A stretch of DNA of 64,000 nt, from assembly GCF_003853415.1 (NCBI RefSeq), contig NZ_QTPP01000010.1:124001-188000 (forward strand). The letters are read 5' to 3'. The notes beneath the pieces are model-generated. The model saw only the letters and a list, made by a program, of their open reading frames with translations. It made no database searches and was not told where the DNA came from. A program made the translations under genes and the position numbers. Source of the DNA: Burkholderia sp. Bp9142 (GTDB lineage Bacteria; Pseudomonadota; Gammaproteobacteria; Burkholderiales; Burkholderiaceae). Shown here in pieces: positions 34,148-43,275 of this stretch. How positions within the stretch are numbered: position 1 is the first letter of the stretch; the number at the start of each line of letters is the position of its first letter.

Positions 34148-35674
34148 ATGAACGCCGCAGTTCCCCAGACCACCCTCGCCCTGCCCACCGCCAAGCTGCT
34201 GATCGACGGCGCGTTCGTCGAATCGCAAAGCGCCGAATGGGGCGACATCGTCAACCCCGCGACGCAGAAAGTGATCGGCCGCGTGCCGTACGCGACGCTC
34301 GACGAGGTCGACGCCGCGATCGCATCCGCGCAGCGCGCGTTCCAGACCTGGAAGACGACGCCGATCGGCGCGCGGCTGCGCATCATGCTGAAGTTCCAGG
34401 ACCTGGTGCGCCGCAATCTCGAACGGATCGCGCATACGCTGACGGCCGAGCAAGGCAAGACGCTGCCCGACGCGCAGGGCGACATCTTCCGCGGCCTCGA
34501 AGTGGTCGAGCACGCATGCTCGATCGGCACGCTGCAGCAGGGCGAATTCGCGGAGAACGTCGCGGGCGGCGTCGACACCTACACGCTTCGCCAGCCGATC
34601 GGCGTGTGCGCGGGCATCACGCCGTTCAACTTCCCCGGGATGATCCCGCTGTGGATGTTCCCGATGGCGATCGTGTGCGGCAACACGTTCGTGCTGAAGC
34701 CGTCCGAACAGGACCCGCTGTCGACGATGCAGCTCGTCGAGCTCGCGATCGAGGCGGGCGTGCCGCAGGGCGTGCTGAACGTCGTGCACGGCGGCAAGAC
34801 CGTCGTCGACCGTCTCTGCACGCACCCGGACATCAAGGCGATCTCGTTCGTCGGCTCGACGCGCGTCGGCACGCACGTGTACAACCTCGGCAGCCAGCAC
34901 GGCAAGCGCGTGCAGTCGATGATGGGCGCGAAGAACCACGCGGTGGTGCTGCCCGATGCGCACCGCGAGCAGTCGATCAACGCGCTGGTCGGCGCGGGCT
35001 TCGGCGCGGCGGGCCAGCGCTGCATGGCGACCTCGGTCGTCGTGCTGGTCGGCCGTGCGCGCGACTGGCTGCCCGATCTGGTCGAGAAGGCGAAGACGCT
35101 GAAGGTCAACGCCGGCGCCGAAGCCGGCACCGACGTCGGGCCGGTCGTGTCGCAGGCGGCGAAGGCGCGCATCCTGTCGCTGATCGACGCCGGCGTGAAG
35201 GAAGGCGCGACGCTGCTGCTCGACGGCCGCGACGTGAAGGTGCCCGGCTACGAGCAGGGCAACTTCGTCGGCCCGACGATCTTCTCGGGCGTGACGACCG
35301 ACATGTCGATCTACAAGGAAGAAATCTTCGGGCCGGTGGTGGTCGTGCTCGAAGCCGACACGCTCGACGACGCGATCGCGCTCGTCAACGCGAACCCGAT
35401 GGGCAACGGCGTCGGCCTGTTCACGCAGAGCGGCGCGGCCGCGCGCAAGTTCCAGAGCGAGATCGACGTCGGCCAGGTCGGCATCAACATCCCGATTCCC
35501 GTGCCGGTCCCCTACTTCAGCTTCACCGGCTCGCGCGGCTCGAAGCTCGGCGATCTCGGCCCGTACGGCAAGCAGGTCGTGCAGTTCTACACGCAGACGA
35601 AGACGGTCACCGCGCGCTGGTTCGACGACGACGCGACGGCCGGCGGCGTGAACACCACGATCGCGCTGCGCTGA
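34148..35674 (+). CDS. mmsA: CoA-acylating methylmalonate-semialdehyde dehydrogenase
   Basis: 508 residues. It belongs to the aldehyde dehydrogenase superfamily: [33 protein letters not shown] (NAD site) and the catalytic Cys in [24 protein letters not shown] and [15 protein letters not shown] are characteristic of the CoA-dependent MmsA branch. The reaction is methylmalonate semialdehyde (or malonate semialdehyde) + CoA + NAD+ to propionyl-CoA (acetyl-CoA) + CO2 + NADH in valine degradation. ATG 34148 follows CGGAGAG. Confidence 0.95.
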   Translation: MNAAVPQTTLALPTAKLLIDGAFVESQSAEWGDIVNPATQKVIGRVPYATLDEVDAAIASAQRAFQTWKTTPIGARLRIMLKFQDLVRRNLERIAHTLTAEQGKTLPDAQGDIFRGLEVVEHACSIGTLQQGEFAENVAGGVDTYTLRQPIGVCAGITPFNFPGMIPLWMFPMAIVCGNTFVLKPSEQDPLSTMQLVELAIEAGVPQGVLNVVHGGKTVVDRLCTHPDIKAISFVGSTRVGTHVYNLGSQHGKRVQSMMGAKNHAVVLPDAHREQSINALVGAGFGAAGQRCMATSVVVLVGRARDWLPDLVEKAKTLKVNAGAEAGTDVGPVVSQAAKARILSLIDAGVKEGATLLLDGRDVKVPGYEQGNFVGPTIFSGVTTDMSIYKEEIFGPVVVVLEADTLDDAIALVNANPMGNGVGLFTQSGAAARKFQSEIDVGQVGINIPIPVPVPYFSFTGSRGSKLGDLGPYGKQVVQFYTQTKTVTARWFDDDATAGGVNTTIALR

Positions 35675-35688
35675 GGGGGAGCCTGCAC

Positions 35689-36579
35689 ATGGACATCGCA
35701 TTCATCGGACTCGGCAACATGGGCGGTCCCATGGCCGCCAACCTGCTCGAGGCCGGCCACGCGCTGACGGTGTTCGACCTCGACGCGAACGCGGTCGACG
35801 CCGCGGTGCGCGCGGGCGCGGCGGCGGCCGCGTCGCCGCGTGACGCGGCCGCCCGCGCGTCGCTGCTGATCACGATGCTGCCGGCCGCGCAACACGTGCG
35901 CGCCGTCTACCTCGGCGACGACGGCGTGCTGGCCGGCGCGCGCGCCGGCGCAATCTTCGTCGACTGCAGCACGATCGATCCGGGCACCGTGCGCGCGGTG
36001 GCCGACGCCGCCGCGCAGCGCGACTTCCCGCTCGCCGACGCGCCGGTGTCGGGCGGCACCGGCGGCGCGCAGGCCGGCACGCTGACCTTCATGGTCGGCG
36101 CGGACGCCGCGCTGTTCGAGCGCATCCGCCCCGTGCTGCTCGACATGGGCAAGAACGTCGCGCACTGCGGCGGCACGGGCACCGGGCAGATCGCGAAGAT
36201 CTGCAACAACCTGCTGCTCGGGATCTCGATGATGGGCGTGTCCGAAGCGATGGCGCTCGGCGCCGCGCTCGGCATCGATCCGGCCGTGCTGGCCGGCATC
36301 ATCAACACGTCGACCGGCCGCTGCTGGAGCTCGGACACGTACAACCCGTACCCGGGCGTGAACGACGCGGCGCCCGCCGCGCGCGGCTATGCGGGCGGTT
36401 TCGCCGCGAACCTGATGCTGAAGGATCTCGGGCTCGCGACCGAAGCCGCGCGCAGCGCACGGCAGCCGGTGTGGATGGGCGCGCTCGCGCAACAGCTCTA
36501 TCAGTCGATGAGCCAGCAGGGGCTCGGCACGCTCGACTTCTCCGCGTGCGTGAAGCTGTACGAGGCGCAGCCCGTGTAA
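35689..36579 (+). CDS. mmsB: 3-hydroxyisobutyrate dehydrogenase
   Basis: 296 residues. The Rossmann motif FIGLGNMGGPMAANL, substrate-binding DAPVSGGTGGAQAGTL and catalytic Lys in GTGQIAKICNNLLLG identify 3-hydroxyisobutyrate dehydrogenase. It oxidises 3-hydroxyisobutyrate to methylmalonate semialdehyde, the substrate of MmsA encoded 14 bp upstream. GAGGGGGAG lies before ATG 35689. A strong hairpin follows at 36602-36632. Confidence 0.95.
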   Translation: MDIAFIGLGNMGGPMAANLLEAGHALTVFDLDANAVDAAVRAGAAAAASPRDAAARASLLITMLPAAQHVRAVYLGDDGVLAGARAGAIFVDCSTIDPGTVRAVADAAAQRDFPLADAPVSGGTGGAQAGTLTFMVGADAALFERIRPVLLDMGKNVAHCGGTGTGQIAKICNNLLLGISMMGVSEAMALGAALGIDPAVLAGIINTSTGRCWSSDTYNPYPGVNDAAPAARGYAGGFAANLMLKDLGLATEAARSARQPVWMGALAQQLYQSMSQQGLGTLDFSACVKLYEAQPV

Positions 36580-36601
36580 CGCGCTCGACGGACGTGCGCC
36601 G

Positions 36602-36632
36602 ACCCGCGATGCCCGTCAACGGCATCGCGGGT
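36602..36632 (+). terminator. Terminator of MFS-mmsA-mmsB operon
   Basis: A perfect 12-bp stem, ACCCGCGATGCC / GGCATCGCGGGT, with a 7-nt loop, followed by CGTTTC, begins 22 bp after the mmsB stop. It can serve both directions, since the minus-strand lipoprotein gene ends at 36666. Confidence 0.7.
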
Positions 36633-36665
36633 CGTTTCACATCCGGAGCAACGCGGGCGCGGAGG

Positions 36666-36998
36666 CTACGACCGCGCGGGCAACGCGGTCTCGAAGGTCG
36701 GATGGCACTCGAAAGCGAGTTCGGAGCGCGCGTCGACGCGGCGGCCGCCGGTCACCGACTCCTGCTTCAGGCTCGCGCGCATGCCGCGCTGCGTGCAATA
36801 GCTGGTCGCTTCGCTGACGGCCTTCTCATGGGCATCGGCCCACGTCGTCGACACGCCGAGCGTGCGCGTCGTCACGGTGAAGACGTTCGGGTTCGACGTC
36901 GCGGTCACGTCGGAAGCGGTTGAACACGCGGCGAGCAAGCATGCAGCCGCCGCGATGGTCAACCATCGCAGGGATCGAAAAGGTACAGGGATGGACAT
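36666..36998 (-). CDS. Small putative lipoprotein
   Basis: 110 residues from ATG 36998 (a GTG at 37013 would add five). The signal peptide SLRWLTIAAAACLLAACS ends in a lipobox LAAC, so Cys is lipidated and the protein is anchored in the outer or inner membrane. The mature part contains TSNPNVFTVTTRTLGVSTTWADAHEKAVSEATSYC, resembling small stress-type periplasmic domains (YgdI/BhsA-like length). No specific family name can be given. Monocistronic. Confidence 0.75.
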   Translation of the reverse strand: MSIPVPFRSLRWLTIAAAACLLAACSTASDVTATSNPNVFTVTTRTLGVSTTWADAHEKAVSEATSYCTQRGMRASLKQESVTGGRRVDARSELAFECHPTFETALPARS

Positions 36999-37385
36999 GG
37001 GGGGCAAGCGCACGTCGAGTCGACGGCATTGAGCAACATAGGCGACAGTATGCCTGCCCGATCGCCGGAGATCATGCCCTTTTCGGTGAACACATTGTTT
37101 CGAATGGTTAAACGATGGGGCGATGCCGGCAAGATTTACGGCCGGCGTTGCGCGTGACGTCGCCCGGCAGGTTGCTTTTCCCGGTTACCGCGCGGCTTCG
37201 GGCCGCCACGCCCGCCGGCACACGGGTGTCACGGCATTCCATACCACGCGGGCACATCGCTTGCGACATCCATGCGCCCGCCGCCCCGGCGGACGACCCT
37301 CCTTCCCTCAACCGGCGCTGCGCACCGCGCGACGCCTCGCGCGGCGAGACCGCATCGCAAGCAGGCCCTGAACGAGAGGACGACG
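36999..37385. other. Divergent intergenic region, 387 bp
   Basis: This region lies between two lipoprotein genes. It contains an inverted repeat GCCGGC (37125-37130)/GCCGGC (37141-37146) and a relatively AT-rich patch near 37080-37115 where promoters probably lie. No gene or named motif is seen. Confidence 0.4.
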
Positions 37386-38150
37386 ATGAAATCCATTCGA
37401 ACGATAGTGGCCCTGTGCTCGGTCATTTCCGTACTCGCGGCGTGCGGCGGCGACGGCAACGACGTCGGCACCGAACTCGGCATCTCGAAACCGCAGGCGC
37501 GCTTCATCAACGCAGTGCCGGCCGGCCCGAATCTCGACTACTACCTGAATGCGAAGGTGGATGCGTCGGGCGTCGCGTACAAGGGCGTGACCCGCTATCA
37601 CGACATCGACTCCGGCACGCGGACCGCGAGCTACAACGTCTCGGGCACGACCGCGACCATCGCGTCGCAATCGTTCGGCGCGGTGAACGGCCACCACTAC
37701 ACGACGATCGCGTTGCCGAGCACCTCGTCGGCGATCTCGCTGATCGACGATCCGTTCGACAAGAAGCTGCTGTCGGACAAGGCGCGCGTGCGCAGCTTCA
37801 ACGCGTCGCCGAACGCACGGAACGTCGACGTGTACGTTGTTCCCCCCGGCACCGACATCAACACGCAAAGCCCGACGCTGGCCGGCACGGCGTACCAGAA
37901 CGCGGTGCCGGCGTCGAGCCAGGATTCCGTCTACCTGAACGGCGGCAGCTACCAGGTGGTCGTCACGACGGCCGGCAGCAAGTCGCCGATCCTGAGGACC
38001 GCACCGGTCGCGATCAACAACAATGCCGACTGGCTGCTGGTGACGATTCCATCGGGCGGCATCGGCGACGTGACGCCGAACGACATCCACGTGCTCGTCG
38101 CGCAAGGCAACGATGCGGATACGTCCGCACAGGAACTCGGCCCGCAGTAA
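37386..38150 (+). CDS. DUF4397-type lipoprotein
   Basis: 254 residues. The signal peptide MKSIRTIVALCSVISVLAAC ends in a lipobox (LAAC), followed by a Gly/Asp-rich linker. Two repeats of the pattern ARFINAVPAGPNLDYYLN and ARVRSFNASPNARNVDVYV correspond to the DUF4397 beta-sandwich (found in envelope proteins of many bacteria). Function unknown; surface or periplasmic structural role likely. ATG 37386 follows GAGAGGACG. Hairpin after the stop codon. Confidence 0.82.
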   Translation: MKSIRTIVALCSVISVLAACGGDGNDVGTELGISKPQARFINAVPAGPNLDYYLNAKVDASGVAYKGVTRYHDIDSGTRTASYNVSGTTATIASQSFGAVNGHHYTTIALPSTSSAISLIDDPFDKKLLSDKARVRSFNASPNARNVDVYVVPPGTDINTQSPTLAGTAYQNAVPASSQDSVYLNGGSYQVVVTTAGSKSPILRTAPVAINNNADWLLVTIPSGGIGDVTPNDIHVLVAQGNDADTSAQELGPQ

Positions 38151-38167
38151 CGGCCCTCGGCGGGCCG
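38151..38167. terminator. Hairpin between convergent genes
   Basis: CGGCCC-TCGGC-GGGCCG starts right after the stop of the DUF4397 protein and 23 bp from the end of the convergent gene. Stem of 6 bp, no T-tract: weak bidirectional candidate. Confidence 0.4.
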
Positions 38168-38189
38168 CCCCCGAACGATCGCCGATGCG

Positions 38190-38738
38190 TCAGTCGGTCC
38201 GCTCGAGGCGAATCACGTGCTCGGCCCGCGTGCCGTCGCCATGCTCGACGTCGACATCGCCGACAACCCGGACGCGCCAGCCCGGCCGCGTCGCGATCTG
38301 CGGAACGTTGCCGCCCGGCCGGCTGTCGATCCCGCCGAGCCCCTCGTCGGGCGTATCGACCGCGTCGTCGAGCGACGCATTCGAGTAGATCACGTTGTCG
38401 TGCCACTCGGTCGCGCCGGTGCGCGCCTCCATGCCCTTGCCGTCCACGTCGACCGTGTTGTCGGTCATCGCCATGTTCGCGTTGTCGAGCGTGACGATCC
38501 GGCTCCCGGCACGACGCACGGGGTCGCCGCTGTCGACCGCATACGCATCGACGTCGATCGGCGGCAGGCCGGTCGGCGTTTTCGCCGCGACCGCCTCCGG
38601 CGTCAGCGGCCGCTTCGCGACTTCCGCGGCCTGGGTCGCCGCATCGGGCATGTCGCCGGCCGCCGGCGTCTTCACCGGGCTCTTCCCGATCTGTTCCTGC
38701 TGCTGTTTCGGGGTGGGGTTCGATTCCGCGTTCTGCAT
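38190..38738 (-). CDS. Conserved-looking protein of unknown function
   Basis: 182 residues, starting MQNAESNPTPKQQQEQ. ATG 38738 has an AGGAGGTG site. No signal peptide or membrane segment. The N-terminal half is Ala/Pro/Lys-rich and probably disordered; the C-terminal half has a strongly patterned stretch (AYAVDSGDPVRRAGSRIVTLDNANMA, then ATEWHDNVIYSNASLDDAVD). I think it resembles a Burkholderia-limited DUF (possibly DUF3005), but I am not certain. No function is proposed. Confidence 0.65.
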   Translation of the reverse strand: MQNAESNPTPKQQQEQIGKSPVKTPAAGDMPDAATQAAEVAKRPLTPEAVAAKTPTGLPPIDVDAYAVDSGDPVRRAGSRIVTLDNANMAMTDNTVDVDGKGMEARTGATEWHDNVIYSNASLDDAVDTPDEGLGGIDSRPGGNVPQIATRPGWRVRVVGDVDVEHGDGTRAEHVIRLERTD

Positions 38739-38940
38739 CGCACCTCCTGTTCCGGACGGCATGCGCCGGCGTGATGCAGCCGGCGCCGGTCCGGGAATCG
38801 CTACAACGGTCCTTGCACATCTTTCACGCGCAGGGCATCGCACACGTGCGCCCTGCGACGCACATGCCGCACCGGCATGTCACCGCGGCAGCACCGGGCG
38901 GCGCGCTCGCCTACGCGGCGGGCGCCGCCCGCTCCCGCCG

Positions 38941-39198
38941 TCAGCCGCCGCTCGCGCCTGCCGGCGCGGATGCCGCGCCCGGCATGCTCGCCGCGCCGCC
39001 TGTCGTGCCGCTGCCCGGCATGCCCGACGGCGCGGTGGACGGCGCCGGCGCCATGCCGCCCGTGGCGCTCGAACTCGCACCGGTGCCGCCGGTGTCGGTC
39101 TCGCTCTTCTTCTGACAGCCCGCACCCGCCGCCAGGCCGGCGATCAGGATGCCGGCGAAGACGGCTCGCGATACGTGACGAATGGAATATCGCTGCAT
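38941..39198 (-). CDS. Small Gly/Ser/Ala-rich lipoprotein
   Basis: 85 residues. The signal peptide AVFAGILIAGLAAGAGC ends in a lipobox, and the mature part is low-complexity Gly/Ala/Ser/Pro (TGGTGASSSATGG). ATG 39198 follows GCGGAGGTG. No domain; possibly a small envelope lipoprotein. It precedes the 182-residue gene on the same strand by 202 bp. Confidence 0.7.
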   Translation of the reverse strand: MQRYSIRHVSRAVFAGILIAGLAAGAGCQKKSETDTGGTGASSSATGGMAPAPSTAPSGMPGSGTTGGAASMPGAASAPAGASGG

Positions 39199-39446
39199 GA
39201 CACCTCCGCTGATGTCGACGTGGATGGAGCCCTCTGACCAGCAATTCGCGTGCCTCGCGCCGTCGCCGCCAGCGATCGCATCCCATTCATTTTTCAAATG
39301 ACGCCCAGCCGAATATTTAATTTCCCATCGCCGCGGCGGCCACCCATACTCGCGAACAAATCCGAGACATAACGTCCACGGCGGCCGGGCCCGCGCTGCG
39401 TGCATACGCTGCCGGTTCGCGCCCCAAACATGGAAGGAGACAAGGC

Positions 39447-40979
39447 GTGCAACTGGAAGCCACCCACCGCGCGGGCATCGTGCTCGACGCGGACGACGCA
39501 TTGCATCGAACCGGTACGGCCGCGCGCGATCCCGCGCCGAGCCCGCGGCTGCACAATCCCGACCTCGCGCCGACCAAGGCCGAGGGCAGGACCTGGGGTC
39601 GCTACAGCATCTTTGCGTTGTGGACCAACGACGTGCACAACATCGCGAACTATTCGTTCGCGATCGGCCTGTTCGCGCTCGGCCTGTCGGGGTGGCAGAT
39701 GCTCGCATCGCTCGCGATCGGCGCCGTGCTCGTGTACTGCTGCATGAACCTCACCGGCTACATGGGCCAGAAGACCGGCGTGCCGTTCCCGGTGATCAGC
39801 CGGATGAGCTTCGGCATCTACGGCGCGCTGCTGCCCGCCATGATCCGCGCGGTGATCGCGATCGCCTGGTTCGGGATCCAGACCTATCTCGCGTCGGTCG
39901 TGCTGCGCGTGCTGCTCACCGCGGTGTGGCCGGGCCTCGCCGCGTTCGACCAGAACGCGATCCTCGGGCTGTCGACGCTCGGCTGGATCACGTTCGTCGC
40001 GATCTGGCTCGTGCAGATCGGCATCCTCACCTACGGGATGGAGATGGTCCGCAAGTACGAGGGGCTCGCCGGCCCGGTCATCCTCGTCACGACGCTGTCG
40101 CTCGCCGCGTGGATGTTCAGCCGCACCGGCGGCCATCTCGCGATGTCGATCGGCAAGCCGATGACCGGACTGAAGATGTGGACCGAGGTGTTCGCGGGCG
40201 GCGCGCTGTGGCTCGCGATCTACGGCACGCTGGTGCTCAACTTCTGCGATTTCGCACGCTCGTCGCCGAGCGCGAAGACGGTGCGGGTCGGCAACTTCTG
40301 GGGCCTGCCGGTGAACATCCTCGTGTTCGCGACGATCAGCTTCGTGCTCGCGGGCGCGCAGTTCAAGCTGAACGGCCAGATCATCCACAGCCCGACCGAG
40401 ATCATCGCGACGGTGCCGAACAAGTTGTTCCTCGTGCTCGGCTGCCTCGCGTTCCTGATCGTGACGGTCGCGGTGAACATCATGGCGAACTTCGTCGCAC
40501 CGGCCTTCGTGCTGACGAGCCTCGCGCCGCACCGCCTGACGTTCCGCCGCGCGGGCCTGATCAGCGCGACGGTCGCGGTGCTGATCCTGCCATGGAACCT
40601 GTACAACAGCCCGATCGTGATCGTCTACTTCCTGTCCGGCCTCGGCGCGCTGCTCGGCCCGTTGTACGGGATCATCACGGTCGACTACTGGCTCGTGCGC
40701 AAGCAGCGCGTGAACGTGCCGGATCTCTACACCGAAGCGCCCACCGGCGCCTATTTCTATACGCGCGGCGTGAACCGCAAGGCGCTTGCGGCGCTCGTGC
40801 CGTCCGCGCTGATCTCGATCACGCTCGCCGTCGTGCCGGCCTTCAGCGCGATGACGCCGTTCTCCTGGCTGCTCGGCGCGGCCATCGCGGGCAGCGTGTA
40901 CTGGCTGACGGCCGATCGCAAACGGCAATACGAGGCGCGCTCGGGCGAACACATCGCGGTCGCCTGCGCCGAACACTGA
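39447..40979 (+). CDS. NCS1 family nucleobase/hydantoin permease
   Basis: 510 residues, about 12 transmembrane segments. The NCS1 pattern is clear: TWGRYSIFALWTNDVHNIANYSFAIGLF, TGVPFPVISRMSFGIYGALLPAMIRAVIAIAWFGIQTYL and YGIITVDYWLVRKQRVNVPDLY. Members import cytosine, uracil, allantoin or hydantoins with cations. It starts at GTG 39447 with AAGGAGA upstream and lies 22 bp before a hydantoin-racemase-like gene, favouring a hydantoin or allantoin substrate (inference). Confidence 0.9.
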   Translation: MQLEATHRAGIVLDADDALHRTGTAARDPAPSPRLHNPDLAPTKAEGRTWGRYSIFALWTNDVHNIANYSFAIGLFALGLSGWQMLASLAIGAVLVYCCMNLTGYMGQKTGVPFPVISRMSFGIYGALLPAMIRAVIAIAWFGIQTYLASVVLRVLLTAVWPGLAAFDQNAILGLSTLGWITFVAIWLVQIGILTYGMEMVRKYEGLAGPVILVTTLSLAAWMFSRTGGHLAMSIGKPMTGLKMWTEVFAGGALWLAIYGTLVLNFCDFARSSPSAKTVRVGNFWGLPVNILVFATISFVLAGAQFKLNGQIIHSPTEIIATVPNKLFLVLGCLAFLIVTVAVNIMANFVAPAFVLTSLAPHRLTFRRAGLISATVAVLILPWNLYNSPIVIVYFLSGLGALLGPLYGIITVDYWLVRKQRVNVPDLYTEAPTGAYFYTRGVNRKALAALVPSALISITLAVVPAFSAMTPFSWLLGAAIAGSVYWLTADRKRQYEARSGEHIAVACAEH

Positions 40980-41001
40980 ACGCAGCATACGGAGTGCACC
41001 C

Positions 41002-41730
41002 ATGAGAATCCTGGTAGTCAACGTCAACACGACCGAGTCGATCACCGACGCCATCGCCGCGCAGGCGCAGGCCGCCGCGTCGCCGGGCACGGAGATCGTC
41101 GGGCTGACGCCGCGCTTCGGCGCGGAGTCGGTCGAAGGCAACTTCGAGAGCTACCTCGCGGCGATCGCCGTGATGGACCGCGTGCTGAGCTACGACGAGC
41201 CGTACGACGCGGTGATCCAGGCCGGCTACGGCGAACACGGCCGCGAAGGGCTGCAGGAACTGCTGACGGTGCCCGTCGTCGACATCACCGAAGCGGCCGC
41301 GAGCGTCGCGATGCTGCTCGGCCACCGCTACTCGGTCGTCACGACGCTGGACCGCACGGTGCCGCTGATCGAGGATCGCCTGAAGCTCGCCGGGCTCGAT
41401 GCGCGCTGCGCGTCGGTGCGCGCGAGCGGCCTCGCGGTGCTCGAACTCGAGGCGGACCCGGCCCGCGCGATCGAGTCGATCGTCGGCCAGGCGCAGCGCG
41501 CGGTGAAGGACGATCACGCGGAAGTGATCTGCCTCGGCTGCGGCGGGATGGCCGGCCTCGACCGGCAGATCGAGGAATGCACGGGCGTGCCCGTCGTCGA
41601 CGGCGTCTCGGCCGCGGTCGCGCTCGCCGAATCGCTGGTGCGCCTGAAGCTGAAGACGTCGAAGGTCCGCACCTATGCGCCGCCACGTCCGAAGCGGATC
41701 GTCGGCTGGCCGGGCACCTTCGTCAAATGA
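41002..41730 (+). CDS. Asp/Glu/hydantoin racemase superfamily protein, one active-site Cys missing
   Basis: 242 residues. It starts RILVVNVNTTESITDAI, typical of hydantoin and allantoin racemases. The second catalytic Cys is present in ICLGCGGMAGLD. At the first position, where racemases have ACFGDPG, it reads AGYGEHG, so the first Cys is Gly (GGC). A two-base racemase therefore seems unlikely; it may be a related isomerase, decarboxylase or a distinct subclass. It shares an operon with the NCS1 permease. CGGAG precedes ATG 41002. Confidence 0.85.
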   Translation: MRILVVNVNTTESITDAIAAQAQAAASPGTEIVGLTPRFGAESVEGNFESYLAAIAVMDRVLSYDEPYDAVIQAGYGEHGREGLQELLTVPVVDITEAAASVAMLLGHRYSVVTTLDRTVPLIEDRLKLAGLDARCASVRASGLAVLELEADPARAIESIVGQAQRAVKDDHAEVICLGCGGMAGLDRQIEECTGVPVVDGVSAAVALAESLVRLKLKTSKVRTYAPPRPKRIVGWPGTFVK

Positions 41731-41754
41731 CGGGCCGCGGGAACGCGTAGCGAC

Positions 41755-42921
41755 ATGCGGGACGCACCGGAGCCGAACGGCCTTCCCCTCGACGCGTCCG
41801 ACGCAACGGGCGCGCTCGACGTACTGGACGCGCGGCTGATGCGCATCCTGCTCGTGCTGCTCACCGAGCGCACCGTGTCGCGCGCGGCCGTGCGGCTGAA
41901 CATGTCGCAGCCGGCGACGAGCGCCGCGCTCAAGCGCCTGCGCACGCTGCTCGGCGACCCGCTGCTGGTGCGCAGCCGCTACGGGATGGTGCCGACCGAG
42001 TTCGGCGCGCGGCTGATCGACCCGTTGCGCAATGCGCTGCGCGTGATCGACTTCATCCGCATCCAGCAGCCGACCTTCGACGCGCGCACCTCCGTGCGCA
42101 CCTACCGGATCGGCTGCCCCGACTACCTGAACGTGCTGTTCGTGCCGAAGCTCGTCGCGCTGTTCCGCGAACGCGCGCCGAACGCGCAACTCGTGTTCCA
42201 TCCGCTCGGCGACGGCTTCGACGACGAACGCGCGCTCGCCGACGGTGAACTCGACGTCGTGATCGACAATCGCCCCGCCCGTTCGTCGCGGTTCCGGCAG
42301 GACGACCTGTTCGACGACCGCGTCGTGTGCCTGATGCGCGCGACGCATCCGCTCGCGCGGCGCGGCGCGATGACGGCCGCCGAATTCGCGCAGGCAGCGC
42401 AGCTGTGCCCGACGCCGTCGTGGCTCGAAGCATCAGGTGCGATCGACCGGCAGCTCGAACGCGTCGGCCTGCAGCGGCGGATCGTCGTCACGCTGCCGCA
42501 TTTCGAACTCGCCGCGCATACGCTCGTGCGCTCCGACCTGATCCTGACCACCACCTACCGGCTCGCGCGCCACTACGCGAAGCTGCTGCCGCTCGGCGCG
42601 GTCGCGCTGCCGGCCGAGCCGCCCGACATCGTGTACCGGATGACGTGGAACGAGTCGGGTTCGTGCGTCGACGGCGTGCGCTGGCTGCGCGCGCTGATCG
42701 CCGAAGCGACACGCAGCTGGCTCGACGCGGAGGCCGCGCAACCGGCCGTCGCGGCGGTTGCCGCAAATGCAAACGCGCAGACGCCGGTGCCGGTCGCCAA
42801 CGACCCGCCCGAACCCGCGCGACGCACCCGCCGCCGGCAGGCAACGCGTTGCGGCACATCGCAGCAGCCGCGCGTCGCGCGTGCGGCACGCAGCCATCGC
42901 ATCGCGACGAAGCCGCACTGA
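41755..42921 (+). CDS. LysR-family regulator with C-terminal Arg-rich extension
   Basis: 388 residues, about 70 longer than normal. The helix-turn-helix is at 20-85 (DARLMRILLVLLTERTVSRAAVRLNMSQPATSAALKRLR) and the effector domain (RTYRIGCPDYLNVLFVPKL, like NodD/PcpR-type) ends near 325. The last 65 residues are Ala/Pro then Arg-rich low complexity (RRTRRRQATRCG), possibly a readthrough-type extension or an unstructured DNA-binding tail. It follows the racemase-like gene by 24 bp and likely regulates this unit. Confidence 0.88.
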   Translation: MRDAPEPNGLPLDASDATGALDVLDARLMRILLVLLTERTVSRAAVRLNMSQPATSAALKRLRTLLGDPLLVRSRYGMVPTEFGARLIDPLRNALRVIDFIRIQQPTFDARTSVRTYRIGCPDYLNVLFVPKLVALFRERAPNAQLVFHPLGDGFDDERALADGELDVVIDNRPARSSRFRQDDLFDDRVVCLMRATHPLARRGAMTAAEFAQAAQLCPTPSWLEASGAIDRQLERVGLQRRIVVTLPHFELAAHTLVRSDLILTTTYRLARHYAKLLPLGAVALPAEPPDIVYRMTWNESGSCVDGVRWLRALIAEATRSWLDAEAAQPAVAAVAANANAQTPVPVANDPPEPARRTRRRQATRCGTSQQPRVARAARSHRIATKPH

Positions 42922-42976
42922 ACCGCACCGACTCGCCCTGAATCACGCCGAGTCGCGCGCCGCGCCGCGCGCAACG

Positions 42977-43195
42977 TCACACGTGCCGTGCGATCGCGAA
43001 CAGCACCGGTGGCGACACGACCGCCCCGAGCGTCGACAGGAGAATCGCGCGCGACGTCACGTGCGCTTCACGCTCATGGAACTCGGCCAGCGTGTACGGC
43101 CCCGTGCCGGTCGGAAGCGCGGCGAGCACGACCGCGATCTGCGCGAGCATCGGCGGCATCGCGTACACGGGCAACAGAATCCCGATCGATGACGG
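42977..43195 (-). pseudogene. 3' remnant of an auxin-efflux-carrier (AEC) family permease
   Basis: About 68 readable residues, ILLPVYAMPPMLAQIAVVLAAL then PTGTGPYTLAEFHEREAHVTS and SRAILLSTLGAVVSP, match the last two transmembrane segments of AEC permeases (PTGTNxFxLA...). The first about 230 residues are absent and upstream codons on this frame have no similarity. It is therefore a truncated gene, squeezed between a LysR gene and an MFS pump. Confidence 0.7.
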
Positions 43196-43275
43196 CATCC
43201 TGAACACGCCGCGCGAAACCGGAACGCGCAAGCGTAACGGCCACGTGTCTTCGCACGAAATGGACGGCGCACGCA

